Below are positions 8,823 to 18,111 of a DNA stretch of 64,000 bases, one piece after another; the stretch's first letter is position 1, and each line of letters begins with the position of its first letter. Under the pieces are notes generated by a model. That model saw nothing but the letters and a program-made list of their open reading frames with translations, did not search any database and was not told the origin of the DNA. The stretch is from Silicimonas sp. (GTDB lineage Bacteria > Pseudomonadota > Alphaproteobacteria > Rhodobacterales > Rhodobacteraceae): positions 26,165 to 90,164 of the forward strand of contig JAJDVJ010000095.1 of NCBI GenBank assembly GCA_022826205.1, written 5' to 3'. The translations under genes were made by a program, and so were the position numbers.

Positions 8823-9164
8823 TGTCTTTGCCTGGGTCGCTATCTCCCGAGCCTGCGGACCGGATGCAAGTCGCTGCGGCGAGGGCGCTTGGCCTTGCCA
8901 TCCTTACGCTTGCCAGGCTGTTTCCGGGTCACGCTGCCAAAGGGCACGTTTGAGCAATGGAACGCCGAGTCTGGTGCCATGCCTTTCAATTTACGGAAGC
9001 AACGCGCTTCAGGTTGCGGTAAATTCCGCGTCGGCATTCCAGCGTCAATCACTGCAAGTCGCCCGCGGTCTTCCGGCGGGTCCAAGGCCAAAGCGGATGC
9101 TAGTTCGCCTCGGCCCGTCGTTCACGAGCTCTTGCTCATGCTGGTGTCGCTCTCGGAATGGACG
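8823..9164. other. Gap without recognisable content
   Basis: Between the transposase scrap and the membrane protein gene. No frame gives recognisable protein, and no second transposon end or RNA was found. It probably contains further decayed mobile-element DNA. Confidence 0.35.
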
Positions 9165-9980
9165 CTAGCGAAGAGTTTGATCCGTCTTGAATGGCTCGAG
9201 CTCCCGTTCGCCAGTCCCGGATGGCACGTCTTTCGGCACCGGCGTCTTTATGACAAGACGGTAGCGCTTTTCCTTCGGACCGCGCGGCTCCCCGATAACC
9301 GCCGTGTTTCGGAATTGCCAGAAGAGCCCGGTAGCAGCAAAGAACGCAAATGCTGCCGTGTCGGCAGCCGCATGCTGCATCAAACCCTCAAAGCCATGTT
9401 GCAATGCCAGTTCGTACATGCGGTTGGCGTACTGCCACCAGCTTCTGTAGTGGCTCTCTTGCAATTCACTTAATCCTCCCGATACGACCAGTGACAAGTT
9501 GAGCGTGCAGTAAGTGAGCGTAAAGGAGCCGGCAGCCACGGTCAGCAATACAATGAATGGCTTGTACAAGCCGAGAAAGCCGAGACCGCCAACAACCGCC
9601 CCGATCAGCGCCATGCTCATCTGTTGCGTCTCCAAGATAACGATAAGGCCTCCCAAACAGGCGCCAATCAGAAACACCATTGCCAGCTTCAGTATCCACG
9701 CCAGCCAACCGGCAACGAACCCTGCAACTATCGCGAACAGGACGCTGATGCCGGTAGACCATCCTGAACTCTCGCCTATGCCAAACCCGATCACGGCCCC
9801 GATCACGCCTCCGATCAGCATGATCGCGGCCTTGTGCAGGAAATAGCCCCAGTAGTTTTTGGCTAAGCCAACGACGAGCAGCAACAGCAGCCAAATTCCA
9901 AACGCTTGAGAGTTTGCCCGTGTGTTCGCCTGGTCCAGGTTCTGCAGCAGGTCACCTAGTTCGTTGACAAATCCGTCCAT
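9165..9980 (-). CDS. Uncharacterised multi-pass membrane protein (possibly TMEM198/DUF4203-like)
   Basis: About 271 aa from ATG 9980. Residues 1–25 are polar, and then six or seven hydrophobic helices fill positions 27–170: a FGIWLLLLLVVGLAKNYWGYF segment, glycine-rich helices such as LIGGVIGAVIGFGIGES and LIGAVVGGLGFLGLYKPF, and LTVAAGSFTLTYCTL. A second helix pair follows (AADTAAFAFFAATGLFWQF), then a basic cytoplasmic tail. The glycine-zipper helices resemble TMEM198-type domains, but this is only a resemblance. It lies between two copies of the trhO 5' region, so it was probably acquired with that insertion. The function is unknown. Confidence 0.6.
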   Translation of the reverse strand: MDGFVNELGDLLQNLDQANTRANSQAFGIWLLLLLVVGLAKNYWGYFLHKAAIMLIGGVIGAVIGFGIGESSGWSTGISVLFAIVAGFVAGWLAWILKLAMVFLIGACLGGLIVILETQQMSMALIGAVVGGLGFLGLYKPFIVLLTVAAGSFTLTYCTLNLSLVVSGGLSELQESHYRSWWQYANRMYELALQHGFEGLMQHAAADTAAFAFFAATGLFWQFRNTAVIGEPRGPKEKRYRLVIKTPVPKDVPSGTGERELEPFKTDQTLR

Positions 9981-10245
9981 GAAACTGGCTCGCGCCTTCC
10001 CAGGTCCGCATTTCTTGTAACCGTTCGGTCCTGCGGTGACGAGCCGTTTCCGCTTCCATCCGGACAACCATGTTGACTGGGGGCAACGCCCGCACGTCCG
10101 CGAGGCGCAGTTCGTGGCAGTGCGCCTCGACCACATCCACTCGGGTCTCTACAGACACGGTCGGCATCAGTTCCCGCTCCAACGTCCATTCCCGGACGGT
10201 CGGGTCTTGCAGCGAAGTTGGCACTTTCTCCTCGATGATCGCCAA
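9952..10245 (-). CDS. Small hypothetical protein upstream of the membrane protein
   Basis: A 97-aa frame beginning at TTG 10245 and ending 29 bases inside the membrane protein gene. Its composition looks protein-like: an acidic/charged stretch with EWTLERELMPTVSVETRV, then LRLADVRALPPVNMVVRMEAE and a basic end. The frame is open upstream to about 10360 without an ATG, so the start is unclear and it may be a truncated gene. The overlap would couple it to the membrane protein. No family is recognised. It may be spurious. Confidence 0.35.
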   Translation of the reverse strand: MAIIEEKVPTSLQDPTVREWTLERELMPTVSVETRVDVVEAHCHELRLADVRALPPVNMVVRMEAETARHRRTERLQEMRTWEGASQFHGRICQRTR

Positions 10246-10310
10246 GTTGAACGGTGCCGATACGCGTTTGGCCAGTAAGATGAAGGGAGAGTTACAATCG
10301 GCGTCCGAGA

Positions 10311-10541
10311 CGTGGGCGCCGGTTCCCAGTGGTTTCGTGCAAGTGGCGGCAACGCACCTTTCGGGTGGGTGTCATAAAAGACTGCGCACCTGAACAGGCG
10401 CCCCCCAAAAGTTCCGTGGCGACTCTTTTTCCCGACCTGCAGCCGGGGTAAGGCTCTTTCATGACGGTTGTCGCATCATTCTACAGGTTTGCGTCCCTTG
10501 GGGATCCCGCGCGGTTCAAGCCGTTGCTTCTGGAGGTTGCA
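10311..10541 (+). repeat. Leader and first codons of intact trhO (copy B of the direct repeat)
   Basis: Intact counterpart of the repeat at 8462..8693. It includes the presumed trhO promoter/leader and the first 27 codons of the functional gene. The two copies flank about 1.6 kb of inserted DNA. Confidence 0.85.
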
Positions 10542-11366
10542 TCGCGGAACGGCATCCGCGGGACCGTGCTTCTGGCACGCGAAGGCATTAACGGGACCAT
10601 CGCTGGATCACGAAGAGGGATCGCTTCCGTCTTCGAGCAGATCCGCACGCTGCCGGGCTGTGGCGACATTGACTGGAAGGAAAGCTCCACGACGGCCATG
10701 CCGTTTTCCCGCCTCAAGGTTCGCTTGAAGCGCGAAATCGTCACGATGGGCCGGCCCGGCATTGACCCGGCTTCCAAGGCCGGTGCCTATGTTCGTCCTG
10801 CCGACTGGAATTCGCTGATCACGCGCGACGACGTGGCCGTGATAGATACGCGAAACGCGTATGAGGTGGAAATTGGCTCGTTCGAAGGTGCCATTGATCC
10901 CGGCACGGCGCGATTCCGCGACTTTCCCGCCTGGTGGGACGCAAACGGCCGCCGCTTTGGCGGCAAGAAGGTTGCCATGTACTGCACTGGCGGCATTCGC
11001 TGCGAGAAGGCCTCGAACTACCTGCTCAGCCAAGGCATTGAGGAGGTATATCATCTCAAGGGCGGAATCCTCGGCTATCTCGAGGAAGTGCTGGAAGATG
11101 AGAGCCTTTGGCACGGGGAATGCTTCGTATTCGACCAGAGGGTGTCGGTTTGTCATGGGCTGAAGGAAGGATCGTACGGTCTTTGCTACGCCTGTCGTCG
11201 CCCGTTGGGCAATGACGTCCGGGATCATGCCGACTACGAGCCCGGCGTATCCTGCCCCAGCTGCATCGGAGAGTTCAGCGACGTTGATCGAGCCCGGTTT
11301 CGCGAGCGGCAACGGCAGATCGAACTGGCCAGATCCCGGGGAACGCAACATATCGGACAGGACTGA
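10461..11366 (+). CDS. trhO: tRNA uridine(34) hydroxylase / rhodanese-related protein TrhO (YceA)
   Basis: Oxygen-dependent tRNA U34 hydroxylase that makes 5-hydroxyuridine, the precursor of cmo5U/mcmo5U-type wobble modifications. The N-terminal UPF0176 domain (VVASFYRFASLGD, GTVLLAREGINGTIAG) is followed by a rhodanese domain (VAVIDTRNAYEVEIG) with the active-site loop YCTGGIRCEK. The C-terminal Cys-rich region holds CYACRRPL and SCPSCIG, which resembles a metal site. The length of 301 aa is normal. The ATG at 10461 follows GGGGTAAGG. It is convergent with yqgE. Its 5' region is duplicated at 8462..8693. Confidence 0.93.
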   Translation: MTVVASFYRFASLGDPARFKPLLLEVASRNGIRGTVLLAREGINGTIAGSRRGIASVFEQIRTLPGCGDIDWKESSTTAMPFSRLKVRLKREIVTMGRPGIDPASKAGAYVRPADWNSLITRDDVAVIDTRNAYEVEIGSFEGAIDPGTARFRDFPAWWDANGRRFGGKKVAMYCTGGIRCEKASNYLLSQGIEEVYHLKGGILGYLEEVLEDESLWHGECFVFDQRVSVCHGLKEGSYGLCYACRRPLGNDVRDHADYEPGVSCPSCIGEFSDVDRARFRERQRQIELARSRGTQHIGQD

Positions 11367-11441
11367 GACCGAACCGTGAGGCGCCTGAAGCACTATGATT
11401 CAAGACAGGCCGACGCGTCCGCTGGGTGTCGCACGTTGCCG

Positions 11442-12014
11442 CTACGCCCGTCCCGCATCCGGCGACAGCAGCATGGCATCCACGCCGATCGACTTGAGCG
11501 CAGCGGCCCACTTGGTGTCGTTGTTTTCGCCGAACACGAGCGTTGGAGAGGCATCGCAGGTCAGCCAGCCATTGGACAGGATCTCGGATTCCAGCTGCCC
11601 TGGCCCCCAGCCCGAATATCCGAGCGCCAGGAACGCTGAACTTGGCCCGCTGCCCTTGGCGATGTCCTCCAGGATGTCCAGCGTCGGGGTCATGCCAAAG
11701 ACGTCACTTACCTGAAGAGTCGAGTTCTCTGACAGGTAATCGCCCGAGTGCAGCACGAAGCCGCGCCCGTTCTCCACCGGACCGCCAAAATGGATGTGGA
11801 TGTCCCTTCGGGGTGGGCTGGACTCGATGCCGAGCTGTTCCAGGAGCGACGCAAACCGGAGATTGGGCGCCGGCTTGTTCACGATGAAGCCCATCGCGCC
11901 GTCCTCGGAATGTGCGCAAAGAAGAATGACTGCCTGCTCGAACCGGGGGTCGCCCATGCCAGGCATCGCGACCAGGAGCTTTCCATCCAGGTTGGATGCG
12001 GTGTCCTCGCTCAT
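11442..12014 (-). CDS. YqgE/AlgH family protein (UPF0301)
   Basis: Conserved cytoplasmic protein of unknown biochemical role; the AlgH member influences alginate regulation in Pseudomonas. The family core is visible: [21 protein letters not shown] at the N-terminus, [28 protein letters not shown], and near the end the [14 protein letters not shown] block. At 190 aa it is full length. It is divergent from the DsbD-domain gene, with 115 bases between the start codons. No catalytic residues are known for the family. Confidence 0.92.
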   Translation of the reverse strand: MSEDTASNLDGKLLVAMPGMGDPRFEQAVILLCAHSEDGAMGFIVNKPAPNLRFASLLEQLGIESSPPRRDIHIHFGGPVENGRGFVLHSGDYLSENSTLQVSDVFGMTPTLDILEDIAKGSGPSSAFLALGYSGWGPGQLESEILSNGWLTCDASPTLVFGENNDTKWAAALKSIGVDAMLLSPDAGRA

Positions 12015-12129
12015 GATTCAAAGCATGAGACAAGCCGGATCGTGTATCAAGTGCAATGCTGCAACAGTCACGCTGCATGACTGGAATGTGACTTTTCTGC
12101 AAAGGGCACGATGCTTTAGAAGTGCTCCC

Positions 12130-12900
12130 ATGCTTCGAACATTGTGCGCAGCGCTCCTTGCCCTTGCGGGGCCTAGTAACGCCGAGATGCCGGATGAACT
12201 GGCATACGCAGATCTGAATGCCGGCTGGAGAGACGGACACACGCATGTGGCAGGGTTGACGATCCGGCTGGCACCGGGGTGGAAAACCTATTGGCGGGTG
12301 CCGGGCGAAGCCGGAATTCCGCCGGTCTTCAACTGGTCTGGGTCCTCGAACGTGGCAGCCGTGAGAGTGCACTTTCCCGTGCCAAAGGTGTTTGAGCAGG
12401 GCGGAATTCGCGGCATCGGCTACATTGGTCAGGTGACCTTTCCGTTGAACGTCCGGACACATGACGCTTCTGCTCCCGTGCGGCTCAGGGGTGAAATCGA
12501 CATCGGCGTATGCGAGGAAGTCTGCGTGCCGGTCACGTTGCAAGTGCGCGCGGAACTTCCTGTCCACGGAACCATTGATCACGCACTTGCGGCAATCCTC
12601 GAGGACAGGCCGGAAAGCGGCGGCCGCCTGATCTGCGACTTTGTGCCAATCGCGGACGGCTTGCGTCTGGTCGCAAGGACGAAGTTGCCGCACAGGGGGA
12701 GCAAGGAAACCGTCGTGGTCGAGACAGGTGACCCGCAAGTCTGGGTTTCGTCACCGATCCTTCAACGCGACGGCGAGCAGCTGCGGGCCGAGGTCGAGAT
12801 GGTGCCGCCTTCGGCAGGTCCATTTGCGCTTGCGCGGGCAGAAGTGCGCATGACCGTGCTGTCCGAAGGGCGCGCGATCGAAATGGTGGGCTGTCATTGA
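12130..12900 (+). CDS. Stand-alone DsbD N-terminal (disulfide-reductase alpha) domain protein
   Basis: About 256 aa from ATG 12130. A short signal peptide (LRTLCAALLALAGPSNA) would send it to the periplasm. The mature part is the immunoglobulin-like DsbD-alpha domain: GWKTYWRVPGEAGIPPVF, GIRGIGYIGQVTFPL, and the redox pair in GVCEEVCVP. The membrane (beta) and thioredoxin (gamma) domains of full DsbD are absent. It may take electrons from a separate CcdA/DsbD-type membrane partner, but that is inferred. The frame is open further upstream to 11794; that part overlaps yqgE and is not expected to be coding. Confidence 0.85.
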   Translation: MLRTLCAALLALAGPSNAEMPDELAYADLNAGWRDGHTHVAGLTIRLAPGWKTYWRVPGEAGIPPVFNWSGSSNVAAVRVHFPVPKVFEQGGIRGIGYIGQVTFPLNVRTHDASAPVRLRGEIDIGVCEEVCVPVTLQVRAELPVHGTIDHALAAILEDRPESGGRLICDFVPIADGLRLVARTKLPHRGSKETVVVETGDPQVWVSSPILQRDGEQLRAEVEMVPPSAGPFALARAEVRMTVLSEGRAIEMVGCH

Positions 12901-13006
12901 TCGGAATTCGTTGCCGGCCTCGGTTTTTGGCCGTCATGCAGTGCCCCCTTGTTGCACGGAGGCCGGGATCGGGTGAACGGTACGCGCTGCGCGGCCCAGG
13001 GTCACC

Positions 13007-16000
13007 CTACGTTCTGGGCATGAACAAAGCGGCAAGCATTCCGACGACGAAACAGATCGCGGCAGACCCCGCCACGTAGATCAGAAGCGCCTGCTCAAGC
13101 GAGTCCACGTCTGCGAAGCCGAAGGGCACATTGCCCGCTACAAGGAAGCTTCCGACCGTGGCGGCAAACCAGACCGCGATGGCGGCCGCGCCAATTGCCA
13201 TGGCAGGGCCAATGCCAGGTGTGGTCCAGCCGTAGCGGAGTGCGCGAACATGGCGGCCGATGTCATGCCCGACGGCAAGGAGGGCGGGCACGATCAGGAG
13301 GACGAGCACAAGTCCGAAACCGAGCCCGTAGGCGAGCGTGATCACCGTCGGCTTCAGGAACTGGGCATCCTTTGACGTCTCATAGAGAAGCGGGGCCAGT
13401 CCCAGAACGGTCGTGGCCGTAGTGAGGAACACGGGCCTCAACCGGTCGGATGCACCGTCGACGATTGCCGCGACAACTCCCCGCTCCTCTGCGTACTCGT
13501 CCACTGTCGTTACCAGGACGATGGAATCGTTGATGATGATGCCGATCATGCCGATGAGGCCCACGACGGAGAACATCGATAGCGGGACGTTCCAAAGATA
13601 GTGGCCCCAGACTGCCCCGACGAGGCCGAAGGGGATGATGGCCATTACGACCAGAGGCCGGAACCACGAAGCAAAGACCCAGGCAAGCACGAGGTAGATT
13701 CCCGTCAGACAAAGGATCAAGCCGGTTCCTGCATCCGAGAGGAAATTGCGTTCGTCCTCAGCCAATCCCGACCAGTGAGTCGAGATGCCGAAATCCTGTT
13801 CAATCTGTGGCAGGACCGCGCCTTGGATCTCTTCCGAAATTTCACGGGCACGGTCGGCGTCGTCTTCAGACAGGTCTCCGGTGACCGAGACGACGGGAAT
13901 GCCGTTCTCCCGGCGAATGGTCGAAAACCCGGTCCGGCGTTCGACGGACACGATGTCCGCGAGCGGCACGTAGACGCCCTCGCCGGCAGCCGAGGGGCCG
14001 GTCCGGATCAGAAGGCGCTCGAGAAAGTCGGCTGTCAGCTCGTCGGCTGGAAGCTCCACCAGGATGGCTGCGGAACGCGGCCCGTCCGGATAGGTTGCCG
14101 CCTCTATGCCGTTCAATCGCGCGCGGAGCGTCGCGCCCAGCGAGTCGATGGTCAGGCCCAGCGCCTGCCCTTGCGGCGTCAGTTCGAGAAGCAGCTCTTC
14201 CTTGTCGTAGCCGAGATTGTCCTCCAGGGCGGAAATCTCGCCGTACTGACCGAGCTGGGTCTTGAGCGCCTCTGCGGCCTCCTTGAGAATCTCGCTGGAT
14301 GCGCCCGACAGTTCGACGTCGATCGCGTCGCCGCCCGGGCCGCGTCGCCACCCGCGAAAGCTGACGGTCTCGAGGAGGGGATGGCGCGGGACGGCGTCCT
14401 GGAGCTCGGCCACGAACGCGAAGCTGGAATAGGGACGAAGATCGGCGTCGATGAGCTCGATCGCTATCGAGCCCAGCTGGTAGCTTTCCTTGGTTTCGGT
14501 TCCCGAAAGCCCGCGTCCCGAGTTGCCGCCGATTTCCGCAAGGGCAAACTTGATGGGGTTCAGCCCATGCTCGGCCTCGTACTTGGCACCGATATCCTCG
14601 ACCGTCCCTTGAAGCGTTCGCATCATTTCAAGCGTGTCGTTTCGAGTGGCGCCGGGCGCCATGGCAAAGTTGCCGGTGACCGAGTTCCGCTCAGGGGCAT
14701 TGAAGAAGCGCCATGGCACGTCGCCGGAGATGAACAGGACGACTTGGCTGGCCAGCGTCAGGATTGCCAGCGCGATAACGGGATACCTGGCCCAGATGAC
14801 GGCCCTGATGAAGGGGCGGAACAAGCGTTCCCGAACGAGGCGAAAGCCCTTGTTCACCTGGCGTGACGGCCAGTCATACCAGTGCTGTCGTGCCGTATGG
14901 GTCAGGGCATGCCGCATGTGGTTGGGCAGAATGACAAAGCACTCCACTAGGGAGGCGACCAGCACGACGATCACCGTGATCGGGATGTCCCGGATCAGGT
15001 CGCCGAAACGCCCCCCGATTGCGACAAGGCCAAAGAAGGCAATTATTGTCGTCATGGAAGCCGCGAAGACCGGCGTGAACATGCGCCTCGCCGCGCTTTC
15101 CGCAGCCACCGTCGGGCTCTCGCCGAGGCGGCGCGCGCGAAAGTCTGCATGCTCGCCGACAACGATGGCGTCGTCCACCACGATGCCAAGCGTGATGATG
15201 AGCGCAAAGAGTGAGATCATGTTGATGGTCAGCCCGGCGGCGAACATGATCGCAATGGTCGTGGACATGGCGACAGGGATGCCGGCGGCGACCCAGAGCG
15301 CCGTGCGGGTGTTCAGGAACAGGAACAGCAACGAGACAACAAGGGCCAGGCCGATGAGCCCGTTGTCCAGCAGGATGTTCAGTCGGCCCGTGATCGATTC
15401 CGCCAGCGTCCGGATCAGGTTGATCTCGACCCCCGTCGGCAGCGTAGCCTGCATTTCGGCGGCGACTTCCTCGACCTGACGCTGCATGCGGATCGCGTCA
15501 CCATTGGCCGAACGGTCAACGCGAATCGAGATCGCGGGATCCGGACCGACAAAATAGGCACGGTCTCGGTCCACTTCCCCGACCCTTACGCGCGCCACAT
15601 CTCCGACGGTGAGCGGTGTGCCATCCTCCGTCGTGCGCAGGACGATTTCGGCGATCTGGCCAGCGGATCTCTTGGCCACGCCGGTTCGCACGCGGGCGGC
15701 TCCCGAGACGTCTCCGGCCGGATCAGTCTCGGCCTCTTCCGCTATGGCGTCGGCGATCTGGCGCATGGTGACATCGTGTCGGATGAGGTCGAGCGACGTG
15801 ACCTCGACGACCGTTTCCGGGGCGGCGATGCCGCGTATCGTGCTGCGGGTGACCCCGACCGCAAACAGCCGGGTGACGAACTCGTCGGCGAAGTTGGCCA
15901 GCTGGTCAACGCCAACAGGTCCCTTGATGACTACGTCGGTGACCCGATCCGACCAGCGACGACGCACCGTCTTCGGATCGTCGGCATCGGCGGGGAGATC

Positions 16001-16375
16001 GGTCACGGAATCAATGGCCGTGCCGACATCTTCCTCCGCCTGTCGCATGTCCCAGCCAGGTTCGAACTCAAGCGTGATCGTTGCCTGGCCTTCTCGCGAC
16101 CGGGAGGATGTTTCCGTCACGCCATCCACGGCCTGTAGAGTGGGCTGCAGGACTTCGACTATGGCGGCGTCAACATCTTCCGCCCCGGCACCGTCCCAGC
16201 CTACATTGATCGTGATGTCGTCGACGATGACATCAGGAAAGAACTGTGCCCGCATTTGGGGCGCGGCATAAAGTCCCGAAACCACAAGGACCACGAGAAG
16301 GAGATTGGCCGCCGTCCGGTGCCTCGTGAAATAGGAAAGAATGCCGCCAGCGGCCTGACCCAGATCACGAGCCAT
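13007..16375 (-). CDS. RND efflux transporter permease (AcrB/HAE1-type)
   Basis: Inner-membrane proton-driven exporter of 1122 aa. The first helix (TAANLLLVVLVVSGLYAAPQM) is followed by the first periplasmic porter block. Next comes the helix 2–6 set with the proton-relay Asp pair in LGIVVDDAIVVGEHAD, then the second porter block (WSGLAEDERNFLSDAG) and the final helices with the matching MIGIIINDSIVLVTTVDEY. GGGGAG precedes the ATG. The adaptor gene lies 188 bases upstream on the same strand and no outer-membrane channel gene is nearby, so it probably uses a TolC encoded elsewhere. The substrate cannot be inferred. Confidence 0.93.
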   Translation of the reverse strand: MARDLGQAAGGILSYFTRHRTAANLLLVVLVVSGLYAAPQMRAQFFPDVIVDDITINVGWDGAGAEDVDAAIVEVLQPTLQAVDGVTETSSRSREGQATITLEFEPGWDMRQAEEDVGTAIDSVTDLPADADDPKTVRRRWSDRVTDVVIKGPVGVDQLANFADEFVTRLFAVGVTRSTIRGIAAPETVVEVTSLDLIRHDVTMRQIADAIAEEAETDPAGDVSGAARVRTGVAKRSAGQIAEIVLRTTEDGTPLTVGDVARVRVGEVDRDRAYFVGPDPAISIRVDRSANGDAIRMQRQVEEVAAEMQATLPTGVEINLIRTLAESITGRLNILLDNGLIGLALVVSLLFLFLNTRTALWVAAGIPVAMSTTIAIMFAAGLTINMISLFALIITLGIVVDDAIVVGEHADFRARRLGESPTVAAESAARRMFTPVFAASMTTIIAFFGLVAIGGRFGDLIRDIPITVIVVLVASLVECFVILPNHMRHALTHTARQHWYDWPSRQVNKGFRLVRERLFRPFIRAVIWARYPVIALAILTLASQVVLFISGDVPWRFFNAPERNSVTGNFAMAPGATRNDTLEMMRTLQGTVEDIGAKYEAEHGLNPIKFALAEIGGNSGRGLSGTETKESYQLGSIAIELIDADLRPYSSFAFVAELQDAVPRHPLLETVSFRGWRRGPGGDAIDVELSGASSEILKEAAEALKTQLGQYGEISALEDNLGYDKEELLLELTPQGQALGLTIDSLGATLRARLNGIEAATYPDGPRSAAILVELPADELTADFLERLLIRTGPSAAGEGVYVPLADIVSVERRTGFSTIRRENGIPVVSVTGDLSEDDADRAREISEEIQGAVLPQIEQDFGISTHWSGLAEDERNFLSDAGTGLILCLTGIYLVLAWVFASWFRPLVVMAIIPFGLVGAVWGHYLWNVPLSMFSVVGLIGMIGIIINDSIVLVTTVDEYAEERGVVAAIVDGASDRLRPVFLTTATTVLGLAPLLYETSKDAQFLKPTVITLAYGLGFGLVLVLLIVPALLAVGHDIGRHVRALRYGWTTPGIGPAMAIGAAAIAVWFAATVGSFLVAGNVPFGFADVDSLEQALLIYVAGSAAICFVVGMLAALFMPRT

Positions 16376-16563
16376 CGCACTGACTCCCCGAATTAGTGGG
16401 TTTCGTGTCGCATGGAGCGCGCAGGCTCGGGTTCAGGGCCCGAATGCGCTGCCCGGGCTCAGGGACCCAGGGCTGGAGATCGCCAGTCCAATGGACCACT
16501 GCGTGAATGCCTCGAAACCCGATTCGCTGCCGATTGCATGCTCCTGGGCGGCAACTCTGCATC

Positions 16564-18024
16564 TCAGCCCCCCATCCTGCTTTCGATGCGTTCGACCATT
16601 TGGACCGGGACCTTGTCTTTCTTGAGTGCGGTCAGAACGCGTTGCTTCGCCGCGTCCGGCATGAACTGGTTGTTCTCCACGAATGCAACGAGTCTTGCGC
16701 GCCGTTCGGGATCCAGCGCCAGAAGAGCCGGCTCCTCAACCGCAGGCTGACCCCCACCCGGACGCACGGGCCGGATGCGAATTCCGGCACCAAGCAGAGG
16801 GGTTCGTTCCGCGACGATCTCGCGTCCGGCAAGGCCGGGCGCACGGACAAGGACGTCGTCGCTCTCGCTGCGCAGGACTTGCACATCTGCGACTTCTAGC
16901 CGGTCCCCTTCTCCGACGACGAGCACCTTTCCAGCAGCATCGACCGCGCTCGCGGGCAGCCGGACCGCACGCGCGATCGGTGGCTCCATGATGCGGACGC
17001 CCACGAAGTCGCCAGGCCGGAACCCCGGTGCATCGTTCAGGCGTGCAAAAAGCAGCCGCCCGGTCTGGCCGGTGCCCACTGCCGCGCTTTCGCGGCTGAT
17101 TTTTCCCGACGCCTCGAGGTCCACGCCGAGGATGTCGATCGAGGCAGTGACATCCGCACCGATCAAGCGCCCGCCGTCGTTAAGCAGGCGCGTGTATTGG
17201 GGTGTTGAGACACGGAAGGCGACTTCAAGTTCGGTCGGGTCGATGATGCGCACAAGGGTCTCGCCAGCCGAAACCAGCCCGCCAACGGTGACCGTGACAT
17301 CGCTCAGCACACCTGCGAACTCAGCCTCGATCCCGGTGTTCGCCAATCTGCGCTCCGCATCCGCAAAGGCAATCCGCCGACGCTCCAGCGCCGTCTTCGC
17401 CTGATCGATTCTTGCCTCGGCATTGGCTGCAGCCTGCCGACGGGACAGGACGACTTGGCTCGCAGTGGAAAGTGCGAGCTCGGCTGTTTCGACGGCGGCA
17501 GTGGATCCGACGCCGCGTTGCTGGAGGTCCCTTTGGCGGTCGAGGGCGTTTGCGCGCAGCCGTGCCTGGTTTTCGGCAGCGAGGATTTCGTCCGAGGCAA
17601 GCGCGCGCTGGCGTTCGGCGTCGCGCAGGTCGGCCTCCGCCTCGGAGAGGTCGGCGCGCGCGGTATCGAGCGCTGACTGCGCCTCGACCGGATCGATGCG
17701 GACCAGGAGATCGCCCTCCTCGACCTCGCCGCCTTCCTCGACCTTTTCGGATGTCCAGATGACCTCGCCCGCCGTCGAGGCACGCAAGGCCAGGGTGCGC
17801 CGTGCACGGACCTCGCCAAAGGTCGACAGCACGGGACGTATGGTTTCTGGCTGAATTGCAATGACACTTGCCGCGAACACCCTTTCCCGCTGCGGGCGCT
17901 GGCGAGGCTCTTCCGCAAGGCGAGCCTCAAGCGCGCCCTGCACCATGTTGCCGGCATAGGCCAGCAGCCCGAGGGTCACGGACAGGAGGAACAGGCCGAC
18001 AAGCGAGCGTCTCAGGAATCGCAA
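16564..18024 (-). CDS. RND efflux periplasmic adaptor (HlyD/MFP family)
   Basis: Membrane-fusion protein that links the RND permease to an outer-membrane channel. An N-terminal signal anchor (LVGLFLLSVTLGLLAYAGNMV) is followed by the first lipoyl half (RASTAGEVIWTSEKVEEGGEVEEGDLLVRID). An unusually Ala/Arg/Glu-rich coiled-coil hairpin comes next (residues about 110–215), then the second lipoyl half (GVLSDVTVTVGGLVSAGETLVRI) and beta-barrel domains. At 486 aa it is longer than the usual roughly 380 aa, with a C-terminal extension ending in LERIESRMGG-like sequence. It is cotranscribed with the permease and 87 bases from moaB. Confidence 0.92.
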   Translation of the reverse strand: MRFLRRSLVGLFLLSVTLGLLAYAGNMVQGALEARLAEEPRQRPQRERVFAASVIAIQPETIRPVLSTFGEVRARRTLALRASTAGEVIWTSEKVEEGGEVEEGDLLVRIDPVEAQSALDTARADLSEAEADLRDAERQRALASDEILAAENQARLRANALDRQRDLQQRGVGSTAAVETAELALSTASQVVLSRRQAAANAEARIDQAKTALERRRIAFADAERRLANTGIEAEFAGVLSDVTVTVGGLVSAGETLVRIIDPTELEVAFRVSTPQYTRLLNDGGRLIGADVTASIDILGVDLEASGKISRESAAVGTGQTGRLLFARLNDAPGFRPGDFVGVRIMEPPIARAVRLPASAVDAAGKVLVVGEGDRLEVADVQVLRSESDDVLVRAPGLAGREIVAERTPLLGAGIRIRPVRPGGGQPAVEEPALLALDPERRARLVAFVENNQFMPDAAKQRVLTALKKDKVPVQMVERIESRMGG

Positions 18025-18111
18025 GGCATTATCCGTTCAGGGCATTCGTTCCGCATTATGTCGCTGAATCGCGAATTTGGCAAAATTCAAGAGATGAAAC
18101 GTTCGCGAGCG

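Noticed and set aside
12905..12975. CCGGCCTC/GAGGCCGG inverted repeat between the DsbD-domain and RND genes
   Set aside because: The arms are about 40 bases apart with no T-tail. It is weak as a terminator.
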